This document shows, one piece after another, positions 1-13,659 of a stretch of DNA of 64,000 bases. The stretch's first letter is position 1, and every line of letters starts with the position of its first letter. The stretch comes from Lepraria neglecta. Lineage: Eukaryota; Ascomycota; Lecanoromycetes; Lecanorales; Stereocaulaceae. The translations under genes and the position numbers were made by a program. The DNA lies in the NCBI GenBank assembly GCA_033220425.1, contig CM065650.1, positions 3,844,001-3,908,000 on the forward strand. The letters are read 5' to 3'. The notes below the pieces were generated by a model, which searched no databases, was not told the origin of the DNA, and saw only the letters and a program-made list of their open reading frames with translations.

Positions 1-634
1 CGGGACCTCAAGACCTTAGATACTACCTACTCGAGTATCTATCGATGAATATATACGGAGCCGGACTTACCGGATTCGCTGTAGTACGTTAATAATATAT
101 ACTTTGCCGCCGGCTCTTGAGTTATATAGGTAGGATATAGAGTTACGTTATTAGCTTAACCGATTAAATTAGTTCTTCGGCTTAATTAATAACGATTAGA
201 TATCTTCTTCTATTTATAATACGTCCTATAAAGAGAATCTCTACTAGTAGATATATATTGAGTTAGCGGAACTATATCCTCTATAGCAGCGACGGCGTTT
301 GGATTTGTTAGAGAAGACGAATCTAGGTTAGGAAAAGTGGCGGGTAGTATTAGCTAGGTCTTTATAGCGGGATTCTAGGATATAAATATCATCTCGGTAA
401 CGTTAAGTTAAATAGTATAGTTTCTCTAGTCTCTAATTCGAATAACGGGGTCTACTATTTACAATATTTAAACTAGTCCTTAAATTTGCTACTAGTAATA
501 TCTATAGGTTAATTCTATTATATTATACCTACTCTTACTAAGAACTTTCTATCTGCCTATCTAGATAATAATCGAATTAAGATCCCTTTACCTCATCTAG
601 AAATACACCGTACTCGTATACCTTCTATCTTTAC

Positions 635-2690
635 TATTACTACCGAACGACCCGCCTATAGTATCAAATCCTATAGTACTTTATCTAGTCCGTATCTATA
701 TTCACGCTTCTAGAGGTATAGGTAAGGGTAATACCAGTTTCAAGAATATAGTTCGTAGGGGGAACAAAGTGATAATAGTTGTCTCCTTGGCATATCTGCA
801 CGAATAATTCATCTCGTTTCCCGGAAGGTAAGGCTGAGCTATACTATAGTTATTTATTAGGATAATACCTTTCAAACTACTAGAGTAAGGTTAGTATAAA
901 GCCAAGACGAAATAGCGGAAGAGCTATAGACCTACTATCGCCAGAATATATATAGTAGTAGATAGCTTGGTAATTATAGATAGTTATTATAGTCTTCCGA
1001 CGATATCCTCCCTTAGTTTAACGATTAAATCCTTTAATATAACTAACTTCGGACTATTATTAACAAAATATTCGATATAATAGATATAGATACTAGCTAG
1101 CGGGTATTTAGTCTAGTCTTCTCTTAGATCAGCCAACTCTACAAAGTTCGTGTAACCCTCGCCGCCGTTATATAAATCCCCCCTTCAAGCTCATCCGTAT
1201 ATAGAGATAGGTTATTAAGCCGAGCGAATCCTAGAAGGCTTAGGACTATAGTAGCGGCGCGTAGTTCATATATATATTTAAAGTAGTTGGTAGTTATTAG
1301 CGTAGGTATCCTCTTGCTAGCCTTGCGAGCAATTATATATTATCTAGTATATTTTACTTTCGCTTCGTCTTAGATCCTTTAATCCTCGGCGCGAAGAGCT
1401 ATATTTTATACTAGCGAAGGTAGGTATATAATATAACAAATCTCGTAGGGAGGTAGTCATACCAGATCGGTAGTCCTAGAGATATCTTAAGTATATAGCG
1501 TCCGCTTTATATCGATTATCTTCGTCTACTATTATAACTAATTACCTACTACTTTCGCTAGCACGATAGTAAGAATAATACCTGACTTCGCTACGCTAAT
1601 ATTCCGGGCGGCGCTGTTCTTAATATATAGATAACTAATATTCTATTTATAAGCCGATAGATATATATCGTAATAACTCCGTAGCTTTAATCTCTCTAGT
1701 AAGAGATACTTATTATAATAAGGCGACGTTTCGAATTATTAGATGATTTTATATATATAGATTTCGATCTAGATAGAGTCGGACGTTGGCGTTGCCCGAG
1801 TCGAATATCTATATTATCCGAGTTGACTAGAGTCCTTGATAGAAGTAATAATTTAGTTTAGATATCCCTAAACTAGAATCTCGCCTATAGATAGCTCCCC
1901 CTATTAGAAAGCCTACTATCTTATCTAAGCTACGTAGTATAGCTGATAAATAAATGGTACGATCTTCTTCATTTTACTATTAGGGGCTATAATAGATAAT
2001 AACCTACGGAGGTTTCGTATATTCTATATAGACCGGTTTCCCTTCTATAGCTGAAATAATAACTCTATATACTACTACGTTTTCTAAGACTATTGCGGAT
2101 AGTCCTCTACCTTAGTTATATTAATACTAGGGTAGTATTTAGTAGTAAGCAAATAGTAAGGTAGAGGTTAAAGCACTTATATCCTATCGCGATCCTCCTA
2201 TTCTAATACCTCTAGATCTTTTATAGCTACTCTAGCTACTACTACCCTACCTATCTCGATATTATATAACCTCGGAACCCTACTATTATAGGCCTTGCTA
2301 ACCTTTAACGCCTTCTCCTCGTCCTCTTCTATAGTATCCCCTTCCTCCTCTTACTCCTTCTCTTCCTAATTACTAGTATAGCTACTATTATTTATATCGG
2401 AACGGATAAGTATAGGATCGTTTAGAGGCCGGGTAGGAAATACTAGCAGGCTTACTTAATTAAGGGGGAGAATTTATAAGGCTTTAGGGCGGGGGATTTA
2501 GCGGGAGAGGTAGTAGAGTCTTCGCGTAGAGGATTCTATATATTATAGGTTATATTCTTAGGTTACACCGTAAGAGAAGAATATCTAGCCCGGTAAGGTT
2601 ATATAGAGGTATAATAGGGATAGTAATAATAGGAAGAATAAAATACAAAGAAGTAGAGGCCCTTCGCTAAGTTAGAACAAAGAAGAATAC
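635..2690 (-). pseudogene. RIP-degraded SNF2-like helicase, copy 1 (internally deleted)
   Basis: This segment is a direct repeat of 4470-8235. For example, the stretch around 870-960 matches 4740-4830, and 2100-2270 matches 6690-6850. The offset jumps from about 3,867 to about 4,578, so copy 1 lacks roughly 700 bp between about 1505 and 1520 relative to copy 2. It lacks a further 930 bp or so near 2620. The first missing part is exactly the stretch that in copy 2 carries the box II-like and SATP-like helicase motifs. The reading frame is on the minus strand and full of stops. The family call rests on copy 2. The termini are approximate. Confidence 0.45.
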
Positions 2691-4469
2691 TAGAGTATAT
2701 AATTTAGTAGCATCGGCGTACCGTAATTAACTAGGTTTACTAATATACCGCGGAAATAGACGTGAGGTATACCTATTATTCAATATTTCACGTAGGCCCG
2801 CCGTTTTACTAGAGTATAGTTAGTAGGAGCGCGATTAAAGCAAAGTATAAGATATATACCTCGCAGGCGCGTCTTAATATAAAACGAGATAGGATTCTCG
2901 CCTATATTATATATCTATAAGGTAGCCACCTTGAATTTACAGGCGTAATTAACTTCGACGTCGTTTTTACTAATATAATAAAGAATTCGGTCGGTTAAGC
3001 TATTATAGATACCGTCCTTATATAAGATCTCTTTAAATATTCCAAATTCGATCTCGTCTAATATAATACTAGCTAGAGGTTTTTTCTCCTTAATAATATT
3101 AGAGGCGAAGAAAAGCATATTTATTATTATCTCTATCGATCGGATATAGAATCCTATTTTACCGAAGGTAAGCGGATATACTATATATAGAGTACTATCT
3201 ATAGAGAGAGACGGTATAGTACGCCTTCTACGATTACGATAGTAATTATAGGTATTATTAATCTTTCTAGCTATACCCAATTTATAACTCTCTAGCTAGG
3301 GTTAGGGGATTCTAGGTATAAAAACGGAGGGAAATACTATTTCTAACTACTATAAGGCCTCGCCGAGCTTAGCCTAGTTCTCCGGTATCCCTAGGGATAT
3401 ACTAACGATATATCTCCTTTCTATCTCTTTCTTTGATACTACTCGAATCTCCTTATAGTAGGCCTATTTAACTATAAGTCCACGCGAAATAACCGAGACT
3501 ATCCAATTCCTAGGGTTAGTATTTTCGTAGAATTCAGTAGAAGGTAAAGAGGCTAGAGAGGAGGGGGAAATACCAGCGGCGATAGCTACGGGCTTATACT
3601 AGTATTCTATAGCAGGTATATATATAAGATATAGAGTATTAATTAATATATTAGTAGTAAGAGAAAGGAGTATAGGAAAGGATTAAAAGGTCGATATATA
3701 ATATATAAAGAATAATTCCGTACTAAGCCTATAGTAATTAGCGTGTAATAAGCGATGTCCGACTTAAATACCAAGTATATTAAGCGCTATTCGACTCGGA
3801 TATCAAGAGTTATCCGACTCGAATACTATCTAATACTCGATATTATTTAACACGTAGGCTGTTCCCTATATAGTATCTATATTAAGTATAGGTATAACTA
3901 CTTAACTTTCGAGTAGGTTTCTCCCTTTATTTAATAATAGTCTTAGTTAAAAGAGTCTATATTAATAGAAGGGTATTATAAGGAAGATTATAACTTAAGA
4001 TAATACGTTATAAAGGAGTATAGTAGTATATATAGTTCGTATTAAATACGATTATAATCTAGCAAGTTAGGGCTATAAATTATATTCCCTTTTACCTACA
4101 GCTTGTATTTAGTATATAAGTATATAGTATATCTAGATTTTAGTGGCGGACATTCAAGGAAGACTATAGCGCGAAATATCTACTAAAGATAGGAGAAAGC
4201 AAAGGGGAATAGCTAGTAATCTAAGTACTTTCAAGTCTTCCCGAACTAGTATAGATTAGATTTAATATTACTATAGAAGGGTAATAAGAGTCTTATATCT
4301 ATCTTATACGAAGTTAAAGTACCGCCGAGTAGAAGAAAAGAAACCTATAAAAGCGCGCTATTACTTAGCTAGAAATATCTAGCTTATTTATACGCCTATT
4401 GCCTCGTTATATTATCTCTGCTCTATTTAAATAATACCTTCTAATCTACTCTATATTTATCGTCTATAG
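2691..4469. other. RIP-mutated spacer, unidentified
   Basis: This is TA-rich sequence between the two helicase-like copies. It contains a 121-codon minus-strand frame (2915-3280) with no recognisable domain. It also contains a short group of GACTCGGAT-type motifs at 3757-3850 that recur in inverted orientation at 12.7-12.8 kb. I see no supportable gene. Confidence 0.4.
3757..3850. repeat. Left member of an inverted pair of TCCGACTCG-type repeats
   Basis: Copies of a TCCGACTCG/ATTCGACTCGG motif occur here. The complementary orientation (CCCGAGTCGGA) is tandemly arrayed at 12703-12822. Such mirrored subterminal repeats are a common way for DNA transposons to mark their ends, and the Plavaka-like transposase lies between the two groups. 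The link is inferred. The exact termini and a target duplication are not clear. Confidence 0.35.
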
Positions 4470-7400
4470 TAAAGTAGTAGTTATATATCTTTAGATTTCG
4501 CTGAGATAACCGAACTACCCGCCTATCGTACTAAATATTATAGAATTATATCTAGTCTATATCTATATTTATACTTCTAAATATACGGGTTAAGGTAATA
4601 CTAGTTCTAAGGATACGTTTCGTAGAGATAAGGAAGCGCTTATTATCCTCTTCTTAGAATAGCTATATATATAACTTATCTCGCTTCTCGGAAGGTACGG
4701 TTGAGCTATACTATAGCTATTCACTAGGAAAATACTTTTTAAACTACTAGAGTAAGGTTAGTATAAGGTCAAGGTAGAATAGCGGAAGAGATATAGACTT
4801 ACTACCGCTAGAATATATACGATAATAGGAGAACTAGTAAATATAACCAGTTTCTCTAGTCGCCCGTAGATATCTTCCCCTAGTAAGCCGATTAACTCTT
4901 TGAGTTTTACTAACTTCGGTATATTACTAGTAAGTTCATCGATATATTTAGTATAAATACTATCCAGCGGTATCTTAGCCCAATTCTATATCAGGCTAGC
5001 TAACTCTACAAAATCTATACGACCCTTTCCGCCGTTATATAAAGGCCCCCCTTTAAGCTCGTCCTAAGTAAGAGTAAGGTAGTTATACCGAGAGAATTCT
5101 AGAAGGCTTGGGATAATAGTAGCAGCGCGTAGCTTATAGGCGCGTTTAAAGTAGTTATTAATCGCTAGCGTAGGTATCTCCTTGCCAGCCTTACGAGCAA
5201 TTATATATTCTCTAGTATATTCGGCTTTTACTACGTCTTAGATCCTCTAATCCTTAGTATAAAGAGCTACCTTTTACTCTAGATTAAGTAAGTATATAAT
5301 ATAACGAGCCTCGTATAGAGATAGCTTAATAAGCTCGGTAGTCCTATTAATATCTATAGTTATAGGCGTCCGCTTAATTTTAATAGAGTTTAAGATAGCC
5401 TTTATATCTACGATATTCTTATTATTCTCGCTCTTATTAACCGGATTCTTTCGCTTTCGGTAGCTAGCGGTTAGTTTCCTAATAACCTCGACTTCGTTAT
5501 AAGTTATATATTAATACTCTTTAACGGCGTACTACCAAGGCTACTCGATTATATAGATTATAGCTAAGTAGTTAGTTAGGTTATATATCTACGGTGTAGC
5601 GGAGAAACCCTATACCTAGGGTAAAGATAATCGGTATATTTTTATACGCCGATTATCTATAGTATTCTACTTATTCTTATTATCCTCTAGTATTTTTACT
5701 AGGACTTAGGTACTAATCTTATCCTTAATACTAAGGACTATCTTGGGATATTTACCCTTTACTATCCTTATCTTATAGAATTCGTTAATAAAGATCTAGC
5801 TAATACGGAAGTTATAGACGAATAGAGACTTAGAGTCCTATAGTACTTCCTTAATATACCTATTATATAAGCCCTTAGTTATAAGGAGTAGAATATACTC
5901 CTATCTAGGTTTAGGTTTTCTATCCTTTTTATATCGAAGTAGTTTAGTATTTTCCGATATAAGTAGGGTAGTATTAATATTATTATATATTTTGCCTATA
6001 TAGGTATAGAAGCACCGTAGCTTCAATATTAGATATTAAGTATTAATTATCTTCGTCTACTCTTGTAACTAGTTACCTATTACTTTCGCTAGTACGATAA
6101 TAAGAATAATACCTTACTTCGGTACGCTAGTTAAATAGGCGGCGCTTTTCTCGATATACGGATAACCGATATCCTATTTATTAGTAGAGGGATATATATT
6201 ATTACCGCTCTATACCTTTAATTTCGAAGGTAGGAGATACTTAGTATAATAGATTAACGCTTTAAACTATTCGAGATTTTTATAATCCTACTTATATATT
6301 TCAAAAACCTCGCGCTATCGCAAGGAGAGTTAATACTCGAGGATATATATAATAAAAATCGTTAGAGTCTAGTTCAAGTCGGACATTAGTATTATCTAAG
6401 TTGATAGCAGGTTTCATTAAAAGCTAGGAATAGATACGAACCTTACTAAAGCCGGGATCGTCCCTATTAATACCCCCCCTACTAGTAAGTATACTAGCGT
6501 ATCCAAGTAGCGTAGTAGAGTTAATAAATATATAGTATAATCTTTTTCATCTTGCCGTTAGGGGCTATAATAGATAATAACCTATAGAGGGTTCGTATAT
6601 TCTTAATAGACCGGGTTCCCTTCTATAGTTGGAATAATAACTCTATATACTACTACGTTTTCTAAGACCATTACGGACGGTCCTCTACCTTGGTTATATT
6701 AATACTAGGGTAGTATTTAGTAGTAAGTAAATAATAAGGTAGAGGTTAAAGCACTTATATCCTATCGCGATCCTCCTATTCTAGTACCTCTATATCTTTC
6801 GTAGCTACTCTAGCTACTACTACCCTACCTATCTCGATATTATATAACCCTAGAGTCCTACCTATATAGGCCTTATTAATCTATAACGCCTTCTACTCGT
6901 CCTTATCTATCAAATCCCCTTCCTTTCTATTATTCTCTTCCTTATTATTTATACTACTACTACTATCCGAGCTAGAGCTAATATCTATAGGCTCCTTTAG
7001 ATTCCCGGTAGACAGACTAGTATACTTATTAGTAAGAAGGAAAGGATTAACGAAAGGCTTTAGGGTAGAGGGTTTAGTAGAAGAGGCAGTAGGGTCTTTG
7101 CCTAGAGGATCCTATATATTAGGGGTTTTCCCTTTAGGTCCTACCGTAAGAGAAGAATATTTTAAGCGGTAGGAGAGGGTAAAACTACCTTAGTAAGGTT
7201 AATTTGGATAAGCCGTATTACCCTCGATAGATACTATTATACCTATTAGTTAATATCCTAACTATTAATTAACGTGGTATAACTAACGGAGTACCCCTCG
7301 CACGATATAAAGCTCGTAGCGCCGGTAACTACGTGAATATATATCGCGGATGGCATTTTATAGATCTTCGTTTGTAGTTACCTCTATAATCCTATTAGAT

Positions 7401-8235
7401 ATATAGATAAGGGTACTCCCCCGGGTATTATCTTCGGCGGTCTAGAATTTCTTGGTTTCTAGGAACTAGATTAGAGTATCGTAACTAAGTTGGTCCTAGA
7501 GCTAGTTAGCGTTAGTAAGCGAAGTATTATATATAATATACCGTAGTTGGATAAGATAGAATTTATTATCGTGCGTATAACCGATTCTAAGGATAATATA
7601 AGACGGGTAGGTATTATCTAGGGCTAGAGCTAGTACGAAGAATAGTCTAGTATAATCGGGTTACTTAGTACGGGTATTATCGTATCTAGGCTTTTTTAAA
7701 CTAAACGAGTCGTAAGACTCCTCTAAAGGTCGTTTACTAGTATATCGGTTAGCTACTCTAGGTACTTTATTAAGTAGTCTTACGAGTATATATATTGCTT
7801 CGTCTCTAAAAGGTAGTATATAGTTAGGTAGAATGAAGTTAGTAGTAACGGAGTTAAGGACCTTAGTAAAGTCCTAGCTAGAACCTCGAAGATTTTCGCC
7901 CTAAATAGCGGCACCCTATAGGCGGTCTTTAAGTACTTGACGGAGGGTATTAAATAAGCTATTACTATACCGTAAGCCTCTATAGACATTAGGGAGGTTC
8001 TATAGGATTCTAGGCGGATTACTAGACTTTAGCCTGCCAATAAGCGTATAGAAATTGGCCTCGGTTGGCGTAGGCTCTAGTATTATATCGACCTAAGGGT
8101 CGATTAGAGAAGGACCGGCTATATTAGATAATATTGTAGATAATTCTAATATATCTATAATAATAAGAATAATAATAGGACGAATAAAATAGGGAGAAGT
8201 TAAGGATTCTTTGCTAAGTTAGAGGGATAAAGCGG
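4470..8235 (-). pseudogene. RIP-degraded SNF2-like helicase, copy 2
   Basis: Read on the minus strand with RIP stops ignored, the segment gives a long helicase-like protein. At about 5830-5770 an IFINEFYK string occupies the place of a DEFH-type Walker B box, with Asp to Asn and His to Tyr as RIP would produce. At about 5600 a GFSATP string matches motif III. Nearer 4850 a KLVIFTSSP string resembles the start of the SNF2 C-terminal helicase lobe. The upstream part (about 6950-6990) is Ser/Glu-rich. It is a second copy of 635-2690 and is longer. It has no intact frame. The family call is by motif recognition only. It may be cargo of a larger mobile element. Confidence 0.5.
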
Positions 8236-9540
8236 GTAATACGACTAGTAGGGTCTATACCGGGTTTTTATTTATAATAGCGATTAGTTAGTAGTTAGTA
8301 AATATAATACTAGTAAGGTAAATATATTACGAAATAGTTTAATATTTAATATAATTGGGCGATATAGACCCTTCTCTATAGAATAGTACGTTAGAGTAGT
8401 TATAAGTAGGTGAGTTTAGCTATTAAAAGATTGAAAGTAGCGAGCTTTAATATAATAGATAAAGATATTAATTAAAAGCGGAACTTATATATATATAGTA
8501 TATAGAAAGCGAATAGCTGATTTCAAATATACTATATCTAGCTTTATACTTAATACCTAATATCTAGTAAAGATAGAGTGTCAAAACTTATTATCTGCTC
8601 GTAAAGATTAATTAGATTTCTTCTTCCGTTCTTCGAAATATAAGTCTTAATCAAGTACTCTATTATAAAAATAATCTAAGTTCGACTTAGATATATATTT
8701 TAGTAATAGAGGTATATACTATAAGGTTTATAACTAATTATATTTCCTAATAAGATAAGTAACCGGGGTATTTATTAAATATATCGTATAGAAAAGAAAA
8801 TCCCCTCAAACTATCTATTAATTAACGCCTTCTATAGGATGATACTCTACTATACGTATATTACAATTTAATTGATAGTAATAGTTAAAAACAGGCTATA
8901 TAAGGCGACGTGAGGATAGATTTATTCTAACCTATAGCGGGTTAGCTTGAAGGATCTAGTAGCGAATATATTTACTAATATCTACCTAGACGTGTTAATC
9001 TCAATAATAACACCTCTATATTACACCCGAGCCAGATAGATCGATAGTATAAATGTTACCAGAAGTAGTACAGCAGCGGAAGCGGCCTAACTAGGTATCT
9101 ACTACGCTATAAGGGCCGGGACCCCAATTAGACGCGTAGGAGATAGGTACGCCTCGATAAAGATAAAGTCGAGGGCTCTATTTATAAATGCTAAAGAGAC
9201 GAGGTCGACGTGATTAGCGATGGTCCCCGTAAGGGCAAAGGTAGATAAGTCCCCTAGGAGGACCTAACTATTTCAATAGATAACGATGCTCCAGGGCGAT
9301 TACTTGAACTTACTAACTCTACTAACGAGATCTAGTACCAGCAAGATAAGCTAGATATAGTACTTAATTAATCGAAGTCGATAACGGCGTCAAGTACTAT
9401 AGGTACTATCTCTACCTTGACCGTTAGCTCTATAGAGTACTATCTATAGGAGTAAGGTACCGGGAGGCCTTTAGAGGAAGAGGATATAACCCTAGCCGAG
9501 TTATTATCTATACCCCTATCTGAGTCGATATCCGAGTTAA
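8236..9540. other. Unassigned RIP-mutated sequence upstream of Plavaka-like transposase
   Basis: No domain is recognisable. From about 8,950 the sequence is less TA-saturated and keeps more CpA/TpG. It runs without a visible break into the plus-strand transposase frame. It may therefore be the 5' part of the same element, such as promoter, N-terminal coding sequence or a zinc finger region. Confidence 0.4.
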
Positions 9541-12500
9541 TACCCGAGTCGAACCCGGACTAGTACCCTTTCCATTTAGAAGCTAATTATACCCTAGCTT
9601 TATAGATATATAATACCCGACTATCTAGTAGTATAATAGACAATTTCTTTAAAGACACTCGATTACGACCTTTCTATAGACCCTATAGCTTTAATAGCGC
9701 TCTATAACTAAAAGCCAAGCTATATACTATAAAGCATTCTGCTACTACTAGTAGATAGTCTCGGCAAGCATTTAGTATCCTATCGATTTAACCGGACAAG
9801 ACGACTAGAATATATTATATACTCTACTTCGATATAATAGGTATAATACGAACTCTCATCGGATATAAACCTTTTAATTCGAGTATTAACTATATACTAA
9901 TACACTAGCGAAACCTCGACGGGGGTCTAATTATTAGTAAGATATATATAGCCCGCTAGTAGTAGGAGATACAAGATAAGCTCCCTAATAGCTTAATAGT
10001 AGTACCGGTTATAATATCGTTAGATAAGACCTATTTATCACGGATACACGGAGATTAATAGGCGTGGCCAGTCTATATTACTATTAGTAACCTCGATCGA
10101 GGTATTTAGCGGGTATAGGTTCGGCTAGGGATAATATTGCTTAGACTAGTACTATTAGTCTATAATAGTATAAAAGCCGAGGTATATTACTACGCTATAG
10201 GGCTTATAGTCGAGGGTAAGCCGGCCGAAATACAGATCTTACTTAATATACTAATAATATTCTTTTAAAGTACTTAAGGAGCTGGCGCCGAAGGGGATCC
10301 TTATTATATATATAGACGGACGAATATAACAATACTACCTAATACTCGTGTCTATACTAGGCGACTATAAGGAACAAGTTTTAATAACCTCGATCAAGAG
10401 CGGTAAATACTATCTAGTCTACTTAGTACTACTAAATAAACAGGAACGACTACGTCCTGAAAAACTATATCTAAAGCAAATACCTAAATAGACTATAGAG
10501 TAGTTATAGATGCAAAAAACGTACGATAAGAATATACCTAGGGTATTACTAGATATAATAGTATATAACCGGCCTAACTTTATAGACGGCCACTTCGTAG
10601 TTAACGTCTACTAACTATAGATATTTAATATATTATACTAATTAATAGTTAAAGGGCTATTAAACTACCTTCTAGACTAGCTTAGGGAGTATATTAGAGA
10701 GGGATAAATAAAGCTTAAGGTACAAGCCTTAATCGACGCCCGGTTTCGAGCTATACCTAAATTTACTAAGCTAAGGCGATTTCGAGAGTTTAGTAAGCTA
10801 AGCTAATAGATAGGAGAGGAGAGTAAAGAGATATTATAGATTATAATACCCGTCTTCGCTCCTCTATTATCCGAAAAAAACCTAGATATACTATATACGG
10901 GACAAGCTATCGTTGACTTTATTATACTTACAAGATACTAATCCTATAACGAAGCGATACTAGAATATATGAACGTAGCGTTAGAAAGGATTGATCTACT
11001 TAAGAAGATATTTCGAAAATATAGGTTAGTCAATAAGAAAACGGGCGAGCAAACTTTCAACTTTCCCAAATTCTATAGTATTAGTTATTATATTAATATA
11101 ATTAGATACTACGGTCCGCCGGATAGATATAGTACCCAAGCCTCGGAAAGGGTATATTCGATATTACTAAAGAATTACTATAACCGAACAAATAAGTATA
11201 AGGATTACTAGGAGCAATTAATAGAATATAACGAACGCTATATCAAGTTAATAATTATACGGGATATTAAAAATCTCTAAGAGACGGAGCCTATATTACT
11301 TAGTTAGAGGAGAAAATAAGAAGACGAGAAAAGCATAAAGGCCGGGGTCCTCCTAGATCTATACTAACTAGGATAGCGAGTAGATACAGAAGAGCGCTAT
11401 ATATTAAGATACCTATATAAATATAATAGTCGTTACTAGCGAACGGCGAGAGATATAGCTGAATGGCTAAATATAGCTAGGTTTCTCTAAAGCCTAGCTG
11501 TATTTCTTAAGGCGTACCGAGCGAAAATACTAAATAGAGGTAGTATAACCTCGAACCTAGATATTAATAGAAGGGAGGCAGACTATAGCTAGGTTGAGAG
11601 CTACCCGGTCTATATCTATTCGGGCCTCGTATATTAGAAGACTATAGGAGAGGACTCCTCTAATTTAGGACGTCTCTATAAGGATTTAGTAGTCTATAGA
11701 CCTTATAAATATTCATAGTATTTTATCTAGTATAGAGATTATATATAGGTCCGAGAATAAGACTATAAGAGTTAAAACCCGGAAACTATATAGGAGGGAA
11801 AGTTAGTTAGTAAGGTCTTAGTCGTTATAGAGGTAAAGGATCTTAGTAATAGGGACTTTAAGTAACGACCTACTCGTATATAGGCTACCCTTATAGAAGT
11901 CTTTAATTATTAATATCTAGGGTAGGTATAAGACTACTATAGAATAGTTAAAGTTAAAAAGGTACGGGTATCGCTTATACTTAATCCTCGAATGATAGGC
12001 GCTCGCCGCTTCTATAGACTACTAAATATTAAGCGAAGTACTTATCTAGTACCGGGAATAGTTAGAGGAAAAGAGATATTCTATATTAATAGTTTTATCG
12101 ACTAGGACTAATATACTATAATATATCACCCTAAATTCCTAATAAATAATTCTAAGGCAGCGCGACGAATCTATACTAAATTCCTACTAAATCCTTCTTA
12201 GGTAATACTATAAACCTAAGTAAAAACCCTTAAAAGGAAGAGAGATAATACTATAAATATATCTAGGTCGATAGAGCGGAAGAGATACTACTACTAACCG
12301 CCCTCGCTGCGTCTAAAGTCAAGGCTTTAGTCTTAAGGAAAACCTCTAATATAAAGAACTAATCTATAGTTTTAATTACCGTAGCGGTATTAATCCTCTC
12401 TTCGGTATATTTAATTATAGCTATATCACGTTAGTAGGCTATATAGTATCTTACGCGTATAATATTTACTTACTTTAGTATCGAGTCTACGGCCCTTGCA

Positions 12501-12660
12501 CGTTACTAATATTCGGGTACTTCGGTAAGCTGAGGAGTAGGGAGGTTATTAAGCTCGCGGTATCGTATATAAAGTCTATCGAGGAAGATAGGGAGTAAAT
12601 TCGTCGGATATTAAGTATCTATAGCGATACTTTGCTGAAATAATAGCGACAAGACTATAA
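9541..12660 (+). pseudogene. Plavaka-type DNA transposase, RIP-inactivated
   Basis: Ignoring stops, the plus strand gives the ordered landmarks of the Plavaka transposase family. The start near 9560 reads YPFHLEANYTLALWIHNT. VVPVIISLDKTYLSRIHGD lies near 9,990-10,050, a WPVYITISNLDR string follows, and a CPxC-like segment near 10,400 has its cysteines changed to tyrosine. YNRPNFIDGHF is near 10,560. An 80-codon stop-free frame at 10969-11211 contains FNFPKFYSISYYI and NYYNRTNKYKDY, both typical of the C-terminal part. Homology-like sequence continues to about 12,660. Many Gln and Trp positions are TAG/TAA. Members of this family move by cut and paste; this copy cannot encode an active enzyme. 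Confidence 0.78.
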
Positions 12661-12722
12661 ACTATAAGAAGAAATATTAAGAAATATCTAGCCAAATATT
12701 CATCCGACTCGGATAGGGTAAA

Positions 12723-12811
12723 CCCGAGTTAGATACTACTCGGACACTGTAAAACCCGAGTCGGACACTACTCGGATAGTATAAAACCCGAGTCGGATAC
12801 CAATCGGACAA
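12723..12811. repeat. 32-bp tandem repeat (CCCGAGTCGGA type), 2.8 copies
   Basis: Units start at 12723, 12755 and 12787, each beginning CCCGAGT and containing ACTACTCGGA. The motif is the reverse complement of the group at 3757-3850. It lies just downstream of the Plavaka-like transposase, so it may be a subterminal repeat of that element. Confidence 0.6.
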
Positions 12812-12822
12812 GGGCAAAAAAG

Positions 12823-13314
12823 GGCGAAATATATACGCCCCTGATCTACTAGAGTTTTGCTAGGTACCGCTGATAGTTTAGTAACTAGGCGTCGTAACTC
12901 TCTATCTCGGTTATTTACTCGAATTGTAAGGAGTAGAAGATATAGTCGGATTAGTAGATAATAGGTCGTTATAGAATCGAGGAAAGTGTAGTTAAATAAC
13001 CCGTAAAGAAGTTGAAGAAGGATTAGTATGAGCGCGAGTTAAACTTGTATTAATATTACTAATAACGAGCTTTTATATACTAAAGGAGCTATCGGTAGTA
13101 GCTATATTTTAAATGGATTATATATATAGAAGACTTTATTTAGATTCGACTACCTACTTATATCTTATATAGAAGATATATAGCCACTAATTAGTAGAAA
13201 TGTATAGACTATATAAGAAGTAATCAATCATAATAAAAGAAAACTGGTAGCTATATATTAGTAGCGTTGTATTATTGATTGAGCTAATAGCTAGCTAAAC
13301 GCATAATGGATATA
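12823..13314. other. RIP-mutated spacer
   Basis: This is TA-rich sequence between the 32-bp repeats and the truncated TIR element. I see no gene, domain or repeat in it. Confidence 0.35.
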
Positions 13315-13602
13315 CTAATTGGTTAGACATTACACTAACAGTAACATCTAATTACTAATTGGTTAGATATTATACTAACAGTAACATCTAATTGCTAATT
13401 GGTTATATATTATACTAACAGCAATATCTAATTGCTGACTAACCTAATATCGTTAAATCAGCAGTATTGAGTTGCAGATCGAGCTGATTTGATACTATTA
13501 GTAATATTGAGTTGCTAATTCCGCTGAACGTAACTGTTAGCCCTACCGGCGCGCTCGGCAACTCGGGATTTCCTAGCAACTTTTGGGAAAGCGCGATGAT
13601 AT
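13315..13602. mobile_element. Truncated relative of the 18.4-19.0 kb TIR element
   Basis: The segment ends in TTTGGGAAAGCGCGATG (13586-13602), identical to the right terminus of the TIR element at 18960-18976. Inside are three 40-bp tandem units (13315-13354, 13355-13394, 13395-13434) beginning CTAATTGGTTA. They are followed by GCTAATTCCGCTGA-type sequence that resembles the interior of the other copy. No left terminus was found, so this looks like a right-end fragment. It keeps more CpA/TpG than its surroundings, which may mean later arrival or escape from RIP. Confidence 0.5.
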
Positions 13603-13659
13603 CTTGAATTAATAATATACTTCTAGATAGTACGACTGCATCTCTCTATACGTTAGAGA

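Noticed and set aside
1-3000. Telomere at the left edge
   Set aside because: No TTAGGG/CCCTAA arrays are present despite the subtelomere-like content.
2915-3280. 121-codon minus-strand frame in the RIP block
   Set aside because: No domain, Ile/Tyr/Lys-rich composition expected from TA-rich DNA, and no neighbours supporting a gene.
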